Origin: Coniochaeta sp. PMI_546
Taxonomy: Eukaryota; Ascomycota; Sordariomycetes; Coniochaetales; Coniochaetaceae
Direction of reading: 5' to 3'
DNA: 64,000 bases
Assembly: GCA_021432605.1 (NCBI GenBank)
Contig: MU271149.1
Coordinates: 1,860,001-1,924,000 of the forward strand
How positions within the stretch are numbered: the stretch's first letter is position 1; each line of letters starts with the position of its first letter. The position numbers were made by a program, and so were the translations under genes. The notes beneath the pieces were generated by a model. That model was not told the origin of the DNA and searched no databases. It saw only the letters and a list, made by a program, of their open reading frames with translations. Shown here in pieces: positions 21,615 through 32,310 of this stretch.

Positions 21615-22050
21615 GTGTTCTTGCTGCTGGGGTCACCAACAGCGAGGAGGGTTGCGGGGACGAGAAAGAGCTTGTAAATGTATAAACTGGTGCTGTGATT
21701 GTGGTAGAATGTACAGTATTGAAGCTACGGTTGTAAAACAAGACAAGAAGACCTCTTGCTTCCTTTTGTGAATGTTGTGTTTTCTTGAACACATTGGCTA
21801 TCGTCATCGCTGCCATATAAGAAGGAATTCCGCAGTCAAGGAACTGGAACCTCAAAACTACGACCCTAGGCAGAAAGCACACATTATTACCAGTGACCGT
21901 GGTACAGTTTAATATGCTTCATATCCTCATCCAGAGTCGTGATGTCTATACAGAGGAGATATCTATCCCACAACGCCTCACACTCCCCCGAAGATGCACA
22001 TATGATCCCCTTTCACAAACATACACTCAAATACTCCACCAACCACCAAC
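21615..22050. other. Convergent intergenic region
   Basis: About 435 bases between convergent mS26 and the DUF1776 gene. Nothing seen apart from expected 3' ends. Confidence 0.6.
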
Positions 22051-23680
22051 CTACACCTCCCTCCAAACATCCGAACCGCCAGGTAGATCACCGACCGGCA
22101 CACTGACAAAGTCCATCCCCCCTGCGCTCCCACTACTACTCCCCGCCGAGCCGGGCCTCGGACTGTCCCCGCCACTGCTCGACCAGCTGGCCAGCTCATC
22201 CACCCTCCGAATCCCCATCATCCACGACACCAGGCTCCTCGGCACCCACCTCCCCACAAACCCATACACGCTCGACCCCAGACCGATCCGCACCACGCCG
22301 CTCGTGTTACTCCCGTCGATGACGTCGAACACGGCATTGTGCAGACTGCGCAGACTACTGCCCCTCAGGCCCCTTATCCTGCCCACGGCGATGGCCGAGG
22401 CGGACTGGTTGACGTAGTTCCTCCCGTAGGCGTGGCGGGCGGACTCGGGCCACGCGAGGGTCTCGGCGTTCTCGGCCGGGGCCATGAGGAGGCCCGGCTG
22501 GTAGCCGTTTCCGGCCCGCTGGGCGGTCTGGTGGTTCTTCTCCGGGGTGAAGCCCTGGAAATCGAAGGTGCCCAGCTGGATGTGGGTTACCGGTATGGAT
22601 AGGGGCCGGAGCTCGGCTGCCAGCACCTCGGTGAAGGCGGAGAGGGCGGAGCAGACTGTTGCCTCCGGGGCGTGGAAGGGGGGGTTGATGGAGGAGATGA
22701 TGGAGGGTGTGAACACCAGGACTTTTGGGGGTGTCTTGTCCGATAGGCCCAGTCGGGCTGTGAGGAGCGGCAGAAAGGCTTGGATTGTAAGGATGGGGTG
22801 CAGGAGGTGTGTGTTGAAGAGGTCAGCGAAGCTGGAGGGCGGGATGGTGGCGATGGGTGAGGTTTGGTAGGCGAGGGACGGGATGAGCAGGACAGCTTTG
22901 AGAGTTAAGTGGTGGTGCTTTGCACCCGGGACGGGAGAGTGCCGATCTTGTAGGTAGTGGGCGAAGCGCTCTATTGAGGAGCCGGCTTTGGGGGGCTGTG
23001 GACAGTTAGTGGAGGTTTCTACTTGCTAGTTAGGAGGGCGAGAAATGCCTACGTCGGTGATGTCGATGGTAAGCGGCCGGATGTCAGGTCGGGCCAGGTT
23101 TTGCACCATCATCTCGTCTTCGATGGTATTGCAGACGACAAAGACGACGAAACCTTTCCTTTCCAAGTCCAGGGACAGAGACCGGGTCAGGGGCAGCGTT
23201 GGTGAGCCGGCGAGGACAACCACTTCGAGCCGGCCTCCGCTCCGTGCTCGCTTTGCGCGCCGTGTCTTACGGGCGTACCTGCTATTCCGGTATGTGCGGT
23301 ACACGACAACACCTGTCGTGAGGACGATAACACTTGTCAGGATCTTGTGCCTCGATACCCAGTCTTGGACCTTCTCGTAAGCCGATGTTGGCAGTGCGAT
23401 CAGCTTTGGCGGCTCGGGCGGAGGTGGTCGCGGCCGGATGGATTCGGGTATCCATGGAGCCTTTGAGAGGGTGTCTTTTAGGAGTTCCGAGGCCTTCTCG
23501 ACTTGCTTGTCGATGTAGTCGGCGACATCGCCGGAATAGCGTTTGATGTCTGTGGGAATGGACGAGAGCTATCATGGTCATGGTCAGTTAGTCCCCAGAA
23601 GACGCGTCATAGCGATGCTTGCCGCCGACCGGACAGCTTGTACTTACGACATCCAGAAATGCCTGATCGTCGGCCGACAT
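22051..23680 (-). CDS. DUF1776 membrane protein, SDR-like
   Basis: Exons 23680-23648, 23568-23053 and 22995-22051, with introns of 79 and 57 bp (the second with a CACTAAC branch), all in phase 0; 497 residues. Residues 1-85 are hydrophilic with a Pro-rich stretch. A single membrane segment lies at about 87-101 (ILTSVIVLTTGVVVY), followed by a very basic stop-transfer stretch. The remainder resembles a short-chain dehydrogenase fold (VVVLAGSPT strand, VCNTIEDE, PLTIDITD, then FTPSIIS and SALSAFTEVLAAELR), but the canonical YxxxK pair is not evident. This architecture matches the fungal DUF1776 family, which includes yeast YNL181W/PBR1, a putative oxidoreductase. An ER or outer mitochondrial membrane location is inferred. 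Confidence 0.75.
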
Positions 23681-24142
23681 TTTGTACTGATTAAAAGGAG
23701 ATCGCAAGCTGTAGAAGTAAGTCTTTAGCGGATGATGCTGAAGTCGGGATAGGTGAGGCGCCGTATACTTCGTATTGCATCGACAAATGACGGGAAGCAC
23801 ATGTTTGAAAACTGAGGTCGTTATCAAAGTTACCCGGTACCTTATCGGTGGGAGCTCCACCGGTTGCGCCACGCTTAGCCAAACCTACTGTAGGTCAGTC
23901 TGCAGCATCCGATTGGCCGCCTGTTCCGGGGTACCTAGGTGCAGTCCCCTGTGCTGTGTACAAGTGCACTATCCATCTAATTCATCTCGATATCTAAATA
24001 GTAACGTACCATAGTAGACTCTAGTAGGCACATCATCCTGGTAGTAGACTTAGGTACCTTACTATGTATGCTCCCTCGTCGTGACTATCCGCCATGACAG
24101 GTACTGCATCCTTCTCAAAATTCATTAGATTCTTAAGCAAAT
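23681..24142. other. Intergenic region with AGGTACC words
   Basis: About 460 bases upstream of the DUF1776 gene and downstream of the methyltransferase. Several AGGTACC/GGTACCT words occur between 23930 and 24060. No gene seen. Confidence 0.55.
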
Positions 24143-25180
24143 TCAATGAATCAAACCGTCACTCAACCTTCGTGCCAAAACCCTCAACCTCACATAGCTA
24201 AACATATATCCACCCCGAGGCTTAGCACACACGACCTCCAGCACATCGACGACCTCGCGAATGCACTCCTCCCTCTCCTCCTCCGGCAGGCACTCAAAGA
24301 ACTGCCTCCCCATCAACCTGATCCACCCGTCCACCCCTCCGGAATCAGCAGTGGTAGGCCTCCACTCGCGCTCAATCTTCTCAACCTTCCAGCCCCCGAC
24401 CTTCCTCTCCATGATATCCGTGACCCAGTCCTCGTCGGGGAAGAACCACGGATCAGCCTGCTGAGCCTTGGCCAGACCGACCCTGCGACTCACGGCCATG
24501 AGCAGCGCGCACCGCAGCTCGGAGCAGTTCCCCAGCCCACCCATCTCGAAGGCGAAGGTGCCGCCGGGTGTCAAGGCGGCCCTGACGCCGCCGAAGAAGG
24601 CCTCGCGGGTCGACTCGGGCCGGAGGATCCAGTGCAGTGCTGCGTTGGAGAATGCCTTGTTGTAGAGCTGGAAGTGTGGGCGGTTTATCAAGTCCGTCGC
24701 GTCCAAGACTTTTGTTTCATTGCGAAATACCTCTTAGCTCCTCGATGTGTATAATCGTGGGAGAGCTAAAGAGAACGAACATACCTTCGAATGTGCTGAT
24801 GTCTTGTAGGCCATTATCCGCAGCTGCTTTTTGCGCGGCGTCAATCATGGAAGGTGAGCTGTCGATTCCATGTATGGCGCCTTCGGATACGGTGCGGGCG
24901 ATGTCGAGGCTTAGGACGCCGTCTTGCCATCTCTGATTAGACTCAACATCAAAATTTGCTGGGCAAGGGTAGACCCCTTACCGCCGCACCCGATATCGAG
25001 GATGTGGTCGTCCTTCTGCGGATCAAGCCATTGGACTATCTTGGTAGCGAGCTTGGGCACGAAAGAAGCCGAGTGTTGGTAGGCCTGGACCTTGGCTTAG
25101 CAAGGATGGTCGAGTCTGGAGGATTGGGTAAGGTACACACATACCTCGGATGACCAATTGTCGTTCTTCTCGGTAGCCAT
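24143..25180 (-). CDS. SAM-dependent methyltransferase, trans-aconitate type
   Basis: Four exons: 25180-25145, 25090-24982, 24922-24785 and 24708-24143; introns 54, 59 and 76 bp; 282 residues. The start MATEKNDNWSSE and VQAYQHSASFVPKL fit class I methyltransferases of the trans-aconitate/UbiE-like group. Motif I (LDIGCGDGVL) is assembled across the second splice junction. The acidic motif II is HGIDSSPSMI, and LDATDL precedes the motif IV region NKAFSNAALHWI. The C-terminal helices are typical of Tam-like enzymes. The methyl acceptor is unknown; trans-aconitate or another small carboxylate is possible. No targeting signal. Confidence 0.82.
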
Positions 25181-26216
25181 ATTCTCGGATGAAGATGTGT
25201 GTCTCTGTCTCATAAAAGATAAGGCACATCTGTTGTGTTCTGCGGATGGTGTCTTTTATACTTTTATGTCCCCCCATATCCGACTTACACGCATTTACCC
25301 CACAATGGATAGCTTTCCGAGGGAGGCCGACTTCGGCGCTTCCTTGACATCTTTCAAAGACCTCAAAACATCATACCGTCACGCAGCAGTTCACGACTGG
25401 CCGTAAAAAGTGACTAGGTATCAACAATCTGCTTAGTGTGGGCCATCGGGGTTTGAAACGCGCATGCGAGAAGGATCCTGGATGGGCGATTACATCGGGG
25501 TGAGGCATCCAGGCTCCTCACCATGGCCGTCGTATGTGTAAATGTACACGACCGAAAACAGCGAATGGGGACTTGATACAAGTGATCCAGCTATCTCCTC
25601 TTCGGAAATTTCGAGGATGGGTTGGGATCAAAGTCCCATTGCCCTGGCTCTGTTTCCGACATCAGGAGCAAAAGTCATGTCAATGGACGGAACAAATCAT
25701 AGGGTGGCCAACATCCAGCGTATGGACAGAGTATGGATGGTCATGCTTCTAGCACTAGCTAGCTACCTACTTGATTCGCAATACCTGTCAACAGTATTCA
25801 TATGTCACGGAGAAGCGTCGTCATCAGGTAGGAAATCTAGACTATTTACTTCTGACGGCGGCCGGCTGCTCTTTCATGGTAGTCGGCTATCGAGCGTTAC
25901 TGTATCACAAGTGGCGAGCAGAACCATGTCTGTGGCAGGCTGAGACATCCGTAATGAGTGCGACTCCCTGAAATCTTGGAGAATAAACAGCTAGGTTGGA
26001 TCGTTTTCACTCCCGAGGCGGTCAACAGCGCTGGCCAGCTTTTGCCTCGAGCCATTGGTAATATTTGTACATGTCGGCACTCGCACCATTCTAAGCCACA
26101 AGAATGATGGTGCGCGTTCACCTCTAACGCCAATCTGTTACCGAAGCAGGATGAAATGTTGTACAGGGTCTGTTTCGGGACTAATACCACCCCGCAACCG
26201 AAAGCCCGGCCGGCAT
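25181..26216. other. Intergenic, about 1 kb, no supported gene
   Basis: Overlapping frames on the + strand at 25534-25971 reach 130 codons but lack recognisable motifs and have no conserved intron structure. Otherwise nothing seen. Confidence 0.5.
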
Positions 26217-27373
26217 CTATTGCAAGATAACATTGCGCTTGTCCATCACGTTGATCAAAGTATACTCGGCCATGTTCGGGTCCTTGTCGCCGTTCGCGTT
26301 CATAGTAACGGCGATGAGGTTGGGCTCCGTCCATGCGGGTCGGAGACCGCGGACCTCGAGGCGCTCCCACCACTGGAGATAGGTCTTGGAGTCGATCCTG
26401 CCTTTGAAGAGATGGATCTCAATCATCAGCTGGCCGATGGGAAGCTCGTATCCCTTGTCGGCGGGGAAGTCCCTGCTCAGTCCGTCCATGGCCTCGAACT
26501 CGGCGAATTCGATGTCCATTTTCAGGATATCGCTGCATCTCTCGTTAGCTCTAGTTGGTGTCAGGGAGCGAGAAAGGATCGGAATTCACATGTAGTCATG
26601 TCCGTTCATCTTCATCAGGTCGGCAATGCTGTAGAAGGGAGGATCCCGGCTCTTATCAGTCTTGCCGGCGATACCGACCTGCATGAACTTGGCCCTGGCG
26701 CGGTTGCTGGACTCGAGCTGCTCGCCAAAGTCGACGACGGAGAAGTCGTAGGCCCAGACCTCGCAGTTGGTCCGCGAGAGCATCTCGTTCTCGAAGGAGG
26801 ACTCGTCGCGGACGCCGAAGCTGTAGATGACGCAGGGCTTGACCTTGGACGAGGCCTCGAACTTGGACATGCCGCACACCCACTTGCCGCCGTCGCCCAT
26901 GCGGCCGATGCGCTCCATCTCGTGCGGGCAGCCGTACGAGGCGGGTGTGAAGTCCCAAGCCGTGTATGGGGTTGCAAAGTACTCGTCTGGTGTGTGAGCG
27001 GCATATCTAAGGAGGGAAAACTAGTAAGCAACTACATTCGGGTACTACGGCAGTAGAGTTGTCGTGCTGGGTGGTGGGGTAGGGGGGCGGCTTACAAGGG
27101 CATCTTGTCAACTGTGCCCCAGTCCTTTGCAATGAGCTCGTGACGTTGCTTAACAGTCTTCAACCACGAGGCTTCTGCTAGTCTCATGAACTCCTTCATG
27201 GAGGCTCTCTGTCCGGATGATCCGGTGACGCCCTGGACGGTCGAGCTGACCCAGTCCTTGGATGTAGAGCCGAGCTCGGTAGAGTGGAAGATGGCAATGA
27301 AGAACAGGATGCCGGCGGCCAGCCAGAGCATCTGTGTTACCCGCTTGGGGTTACTGAAGAGTGAGTTATTCAT
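26217..27373 (-). CDS. Methyltransf_22 (METTL24-like) type II membrane protein
   Basis: Exons 27373-27096, 27006-26590 and 26532-26217; introns 89 and 56 bp (the latter with GCTAAC branch); 336 residues. The ATG at 27373 opens MNNSLFSNPKRV. A single hydrophobic segment (about residues 14-31, MLWLAAGILFFIAIF) right after it predicts a signal anchor with the catalytic part in the secretory-pathway lumen. The signature RIGRMGDGGKWVCGM followed by IYSFGVRDESSFENEM is that of the Methyltransf_22 domain found in METTL24-like proteins, and DILKMDIEFAEF carries the later conserved strand (formed over the second splice). The substrate is not known for this family in fungi. Confidence 0.8.
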
Positions 27374-28783
27374 GACGGCGTAGGTGTACTGACTGGAAAG
27401 ACCAAGAGACAACGAGAGTAATCAGGCTGTTATAGCCTCGAAAAAAGAACGGAAGATAGAAGACGCTGTTGAAGCCTCTATCAGACCGTGAGCATGAACA
27501 GCGAGACACGAGGTTGAAAAGGAGGGAAGGACAAATGGCGGGATGCACACGAGGAAGCGGCGGTGGATATACATTTGTACGGCTGAGACCGAGACAGGAA
27601 TCATTCCTCCTGTGTACTGTGGTGCTGCTTAGGGAGAGGGCTGACGGGAATGCCCCTTCCTGAACTCTCAGGTGTTTCCCATAAGCCAGCTCAGCCAGTC
27701 ACGCTCCTCCTCACCGCAGGAGGAGCAGCCCAGAAATGCAAGTACACGCTAAGTAGGAGGGGGGTCTGGGGGAGGATCCTGGGAGGAGAGCAGGAGAGGT
27801 GACTTTGTGGAGATAAGATTGACGTCTAGCTCGAGCGGCAAGTGTCCATGATTCGGTATCCCTTCCGAGGTTCAGTGGAATATAAGTGGTGCATTGGGAG
27901 ATCTGGATAGGGGATCCATAAGACCACGGCTGAGCAAGGAATGCCAACGCCCCCAACACGCCCCCCTTTTCAAGATCGGCAGAGAGGGATAAGACGGTCC
28001 ATTTACCGTGCCTTAGAATGTAATGTACGTTCACGGGGAACCCACTCTAGTCAGACGCGAAACAGCACGACGCGAGAAAAGTGGCGAGCTAGTCGAGACA
28101 AGAACACAACCTGAATGACAAGACTGGCACATGTCCAACCTTCCGTTACTGCGTATGCGCCATCTGCTATCATGAATTATCTTTGACAGCTCCAAGTGCA
28201 GCGTAACATCGGCACCCGTCTCTCGGACTCGTTGTGGGCGATACGCAGCTGCCGTCGTGTTTCTAAATAATCGACATTGCCAAGACGTTAGGACCCTGGG
28301 AGTTGGGCAGAGGTGTGGTGTGACCAGGTCACCCAAAAAGCAAAACCCGCCTATCGCAAGACGAGGGGCGGGCAGCAGAAGGCTCGTATTCCCAGCGACG
28401 TTCATGCAATCGACTGCGGCTTGCACGGGGGGCTACGTGCCACACTGTACAGGGCGTGTAATTTGGTGGAAAGGTGCCTCATACACCGTCTGTGCGAACC
28501 ATTGACGCCACAATCCTCGCAGCACGGCTGATGCATTGCATCGGGAGAAGCGTATGGCGTTTTGTTACAGAAGTAGAAAAGTCCAGAACAGCGAACAGAA
28601 GCATTCCAGGGATTTGATAGACGATAAGGTACCCAAGGTACTAGAAGTAGGCTTAGGTACTGCATGGGAAGCTGGTGATGAAGCAAGGGAAGGCGCGCTT
28701 CCACCTACCCGACCATATCCTCCCCGTGACAACTTGACAAGCGTGTTCAACTTTTAAGCTTGATTCGAGATTGACATGGGTCG

Positions 28784-28812
28784 CCTACCTACCTGTAGGT
28801 AGATATGTACCT
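28784..28812. repeat. Cluster of CTACC/GGTAG words, palindromic
   Basis: The words cctacctacc and gtaggtag face each other and are followed by gtacc. Similar clusters recur elsewhere in the window's intergenic DNA (54686-54714, 57497-57531). Confidence 0.6.
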
Positions 28813-29147
28813 TTGGTCTAGTCAAGTAGCCCCCTCCCTTGCCTTCGGTACCTTCCATTCGGGTCAGACGGGCATCGGCCAGTTCAGCAATCATCAGGAT
28901 TCAGCGTATCCGGCATTTCATTTTCTGGTCGAAGAAGCACGCAGTCCGGTCACGACACTTTGATTTTCAATTCATCTATTGCCATTACTGGTACTCGCAA
29001 TATTCAATCTCGATGTTACCTTAACAGGCAATCGCACCATTCATGAATACTATCGTCAGGTAGGGCCATGTAACTAGGTACCTTTCCAATCAAACACCAA
29101 TAAGCTCGGGCCACTAGCTCAATTGCAGGTGGCTCTTTCCACTCGGG

Positions 29148-29157
29148 TATATAAATA
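29148..29157 (+). promoter_or_regulatory. Orphan TATA-like box
   Basis: tatataaata is a near-perfect TATA box, but the next gene to the right is the convergent 3' end of the flavodoxin-fold gene and no ORF of note follows on the + strand. It could drive an antisense or noncoding transcript, or be chance. Confidence 0.35.
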
Positions 29158-29292
29158 GCTTCACCAGCGGAAGTACGCGGATTAAAAGACTTTTTGTCAA
29201 TGGCAGCGCACCACAGTACTTGAGGTAGCTTCCAACGAGATACTAGATGTCAATTGATTTCAAGGCTACTAAACATGCAAGCAAAATCATCT

Positions 29293-30437
29293 CTATAAGA
29301 CCACGCACTTCGACGGTAGACCACACGGCCCTTCCTTGTCCTTTTGCTCTTGCGCAGCTGGAGTAGTAGTAGCACTGCTATTCTTCGCCGCTGGCGCCTC
29401 CTTCGCAGCCGGGGCAGCACTGCTCTCGCCATTGACCGGCTGCTGGGTCACTGCCGCCTTGGTCGCTCCGCCTTCCGGTCCAGGTTAGCACCTGTGCTCA
29501 CCACACGACACACCCTCACCTGACTTTGCCGGATGAGAAAAAGACCGTCCAGGTTTACGCACCGGTGGCCTTGACGATGGTTTTGTAAAAGTTCTCGCCC
29601 TGGATCTCCGCAACCTCGAGCTCGAGCGCGGTCGGCTGCCGGCTGCCGTCCGGAGCGGCAAAGGTGCCCGCCCCCCACGGGCTACCTCCGTGCACCTCGG
29701 AGAGGTTCGTCTGCTGACCGAACGTCTTGGCGTAGCCGAGCGGCACGAAGATGATGCCGTGGTGGGCCAGCGTCGACATGGCTGCGATGGCCGTCGACTC
29801 CTGGCCGCCACCCAGCGACGCAGTGGAGATGAAGAGGCCGGCGAACTTGCCCCAGAAGCCGCCCGACGACCACTGCTTGCCCGTCTTGTCCCAGAACGTC
29901 TTCCACTGGGCCGGGAAGTTGCCGTAGCGCGTCGGGATGCCGAGCAGGAAGGCGTCGTACTGCTCCAGCGTGGTCGGGTCGTCGAGCGTCGGGATGGCGG
30001 CGTTCTTGGGCGGCGCGTACATCTTTGTGAGCACCTCTTGAGACAGAGTCTCGGGGATTCTGTGGCAGGCATTGGTCAGTGATTTGACCTGTGGTTTTCA
30101 AGTCGCCCATGCGTGCTACTCACTGGTACACATCAACGGTGCCACCGGCCTTTTCGATGCCCCTCTTCTCGGCCTCGGCCAACTTCTCGATGTGGCCGTA
30201 CATCGAATACTGTGAGACGTGCCCGGTTAGCGAGCCGAACGACGTGCAAGCGAGATCATCCATAGGACAGAGTGTGGTATGAGTACGGCAGCACACGACC
30301 GAGACAGTTGACGCCCATGGACATGGGACATGCAGTTACCCGCGACAATCCATGTCGTGGTCGCCGCCTGCTTTTCCAGGTAACGCATACAGGGACCATT
30401 GGCCACTTACAAAAACGATTGCGATCTTGGGAGCCAT
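29293..30437 (-). CDS. Flavodoxin-fold NAD(P)H:quinone oxidoreductase (WrbA/Pst2 type) with CaaX-like end
   Basis: Four exons: 30437-30411, 30209-30124, 30059-29563 and 29471-29293; introns 201, 64 and 91 bp; 262 residues. Exon 1 encodes MAPKIAIVF and exon 2 continues [12 protein letters not shown], the FMN phosphate loop. [18 protein letters not shown] and [11 protein letters not shown] are hallmark WrbA/Pst2/Ycp4 motifs. These FMN enzymes reduce quinones by two electrons, preventing semiquinone radicals. The last 60 residues are an Ala/Pro/Gln linker ending in [10 protein letters not shown]. The terminal CVVL fits a CaaX box with Leu last (geranylgeranyl type), with a further Cys upstream that could be palmitoylated, so membrane attachment is likely. 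Lipidation is inferred from sequence. Confidence 0.92.
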
Positions 30438-31849
30438 CTTGCACGAATTCACTCAAATCGAGACTTTGAAGAGACGCAGGAAAAAAGAAGTATTGCGAAG
30501 AGGTGATGTCTGGACAGCGGGCCTGATGGGGATCACCGGCTAATAAGTACTGATATGTGCAGACTAGGTTCAGGCGTGCTTGGTGTGTTTCACTCCGGAC
30601 GATATTCTGGGGATGCTGCACCACATATCTAGTTCCGCGGGCAAGGCCTTTATACCTTTTGGCTCATGAACCCTACACTCTGCTTGGAGGTGGATGTAAC
30701 GGCATACCTCTCTCTCCTTGCAGTATGGATTTGTTATCAGTCCATGGGCTCGCCCGATGGGTCATGCTCTGCTCATGCTCCAATAATCATCACAAATTGG
30801 GCTCCGGATCCGATCTAGCCAGCCATCTTGGGAACTTTTGTGTAGGCCCCCTTGATTCCAAGCAGACCAATGCCACCCCTGAATCTGCGCTAGCATCGAC
30901 GTTTCGTTGCTATCCGGGCATTGGCAGCCTTGAAAAGATTCGCCATAGCACATGCTCGGCTCACACCGGCCTGACTGGTCACTCGAAAGTCATGACGTTT
31001 TAGGAAGCTTACCGCAGCTACCTAGTCCTCATTGTGATGCTCACTTTAGAGTTCGGTTACAGCGAGAAATATATTCAACAGCCAAACAAACCAACGTGAT
31101 CCAAGCTTACCGCAGTTCGTTCAACATTCCCAATCCTTCGATGTTCCGGGTTCCCGCCTTCCCGGGGGACAGGTTCATCACGAAGCTCACGACACGACGA
31201 AGAGGCAATTGAAGCTACCCCTCCGTCCCCCTCCACCACAACCGCTCTATCCCCACTATGTACGTATGGAAATTGGAACCACACGAGCGAACGACGGGCA
31301 CTAATGCGGTGTTTGTGGGTCACGGACCCCATGCGCTGAATAAGGGCTGACTCTCACGCAGACGCTGATTATGCGAAGTGCACGACGACCAAGCAACGTC
31401 GTGTTCTTAGTCGTCCCTGACAAATGCCGAGTCACCCAGATCCATCAATGATCACTACCAGGAACGAAAGGAGTACGTATCACGGATCACGCCAACTTCT
31501 TTCCGCAGCTCAACCAGCAACTTTGTCTGCAAACAGCGATGCGCAGACAATATCGAAGCGCCAGGGCCGATCACTACGCCATTGGCCCGCCCTCCCGATG
31601 GCGGCGTCTACACAAAGTAGTTCCCGCATCTACTTGGCATAGGCTACGCTGTACACAGGTGTTCGCTTCGAAGCTCTCGACTTTTTAGTGCAGCAACCTG
31701 GCACTTGGGGCTGACTGTCTCCCGGCCGTGGTGTTAGTCAGCGACCTCTCTGGCTGTCCTGCCTCACCGCCAAAGCAAGGTTGCGGCCATGATCCCTAAA
31801 TCCACATAGTATGCAGACGTGGGGGCTCTTCTACCGATGGGTGAATGCG
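30438..31849. other. 1.4-kb intergenic region, no gene seen
   Basis: Upstream of the flavodoxin-fold gene. Short frames occur on both strands with no recognisable product. Confidence 0.5.
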
Positions 31850-32098
31850 TTATGGACCGAAACGTGCTTCGTCAGTATTGTCGTACGAGGTCGCCTCCTT
31901 GGATCTAATGCTCCAGGAGTAGCCATACACGGTGGCTGCCGAGATCACGGTTTCGCGCTGAGTCTTGAAGCACATCTATAGCTTAGTGCACAAGGTGAAA
32001 GTGTCGATTGTACGCAGACACACCTTATACTGGCAGAAGAACTCGAGTGTCTCGGTCATGATGACAGCAGGGCGCCACATGAGGTAGGAGTTGTGCAT
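31850..32098 (-). CDS. Possible small two-exon gene or 3' remnant
   Basis: Exons 32098-32024 and 31975-31850 with a 48-bp intron (GTGTGT, branch-like CTAAG, acceptor TAG) give 66 residues from MHNSYLMWRPAVIM to TDEARFGP. Phase is kept and both exons are fully open, and the composition looks like a folded protein (aromatic-rich, TETLEFFCQYK, SAATVYGYSW). I do not recognise the family. An acceptor-like CTGAC...GAG just before the ATG suggests this could be the 3' part of a larger gene whose earlier exons I could not find, or a relict. Treat as tentative. Confidence 0.3.
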
Positions 32099-32310
32099 CA
32101 CTCAAGGTCAGTAACCGGCTAGGCGGGAACTGGTGTAGGAAGCAGCTGAGACTTCACATGTAGCCCTGATGCGCAGATAAAGGAGATGAGGTGTTACTAA
32201 TATGCTTCAATGTCTATATGCTACCCATCGATCGCTGATCCAAACGCCAGATATGCCGTATATGCTATGCACAAGATGCTCCCAGGCCGGCAAGGACGCC
32301 ACCAGACTCC

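Larger units (their letters stand above)
27374..29292. other. 1.9-kb intergenic region with TATA box and AGGTA repeats
   Basis: Upstream of the Methyltransf_22 gene and downstream of the flavodoxin-fold gene. It holds a cluster of TACCT/AGGTA words at 28784-28812 and a strong TATA-like sequence at 29148-29157. Short frames on both strands show no family features. Confidence 0.5.

Noticed and set aside
25534-25971. Overlapping + strand frames up to 133 codons
   Set aside because: No motif and no supporting splice signals; a short hydrophobic stretch alone is not enough.
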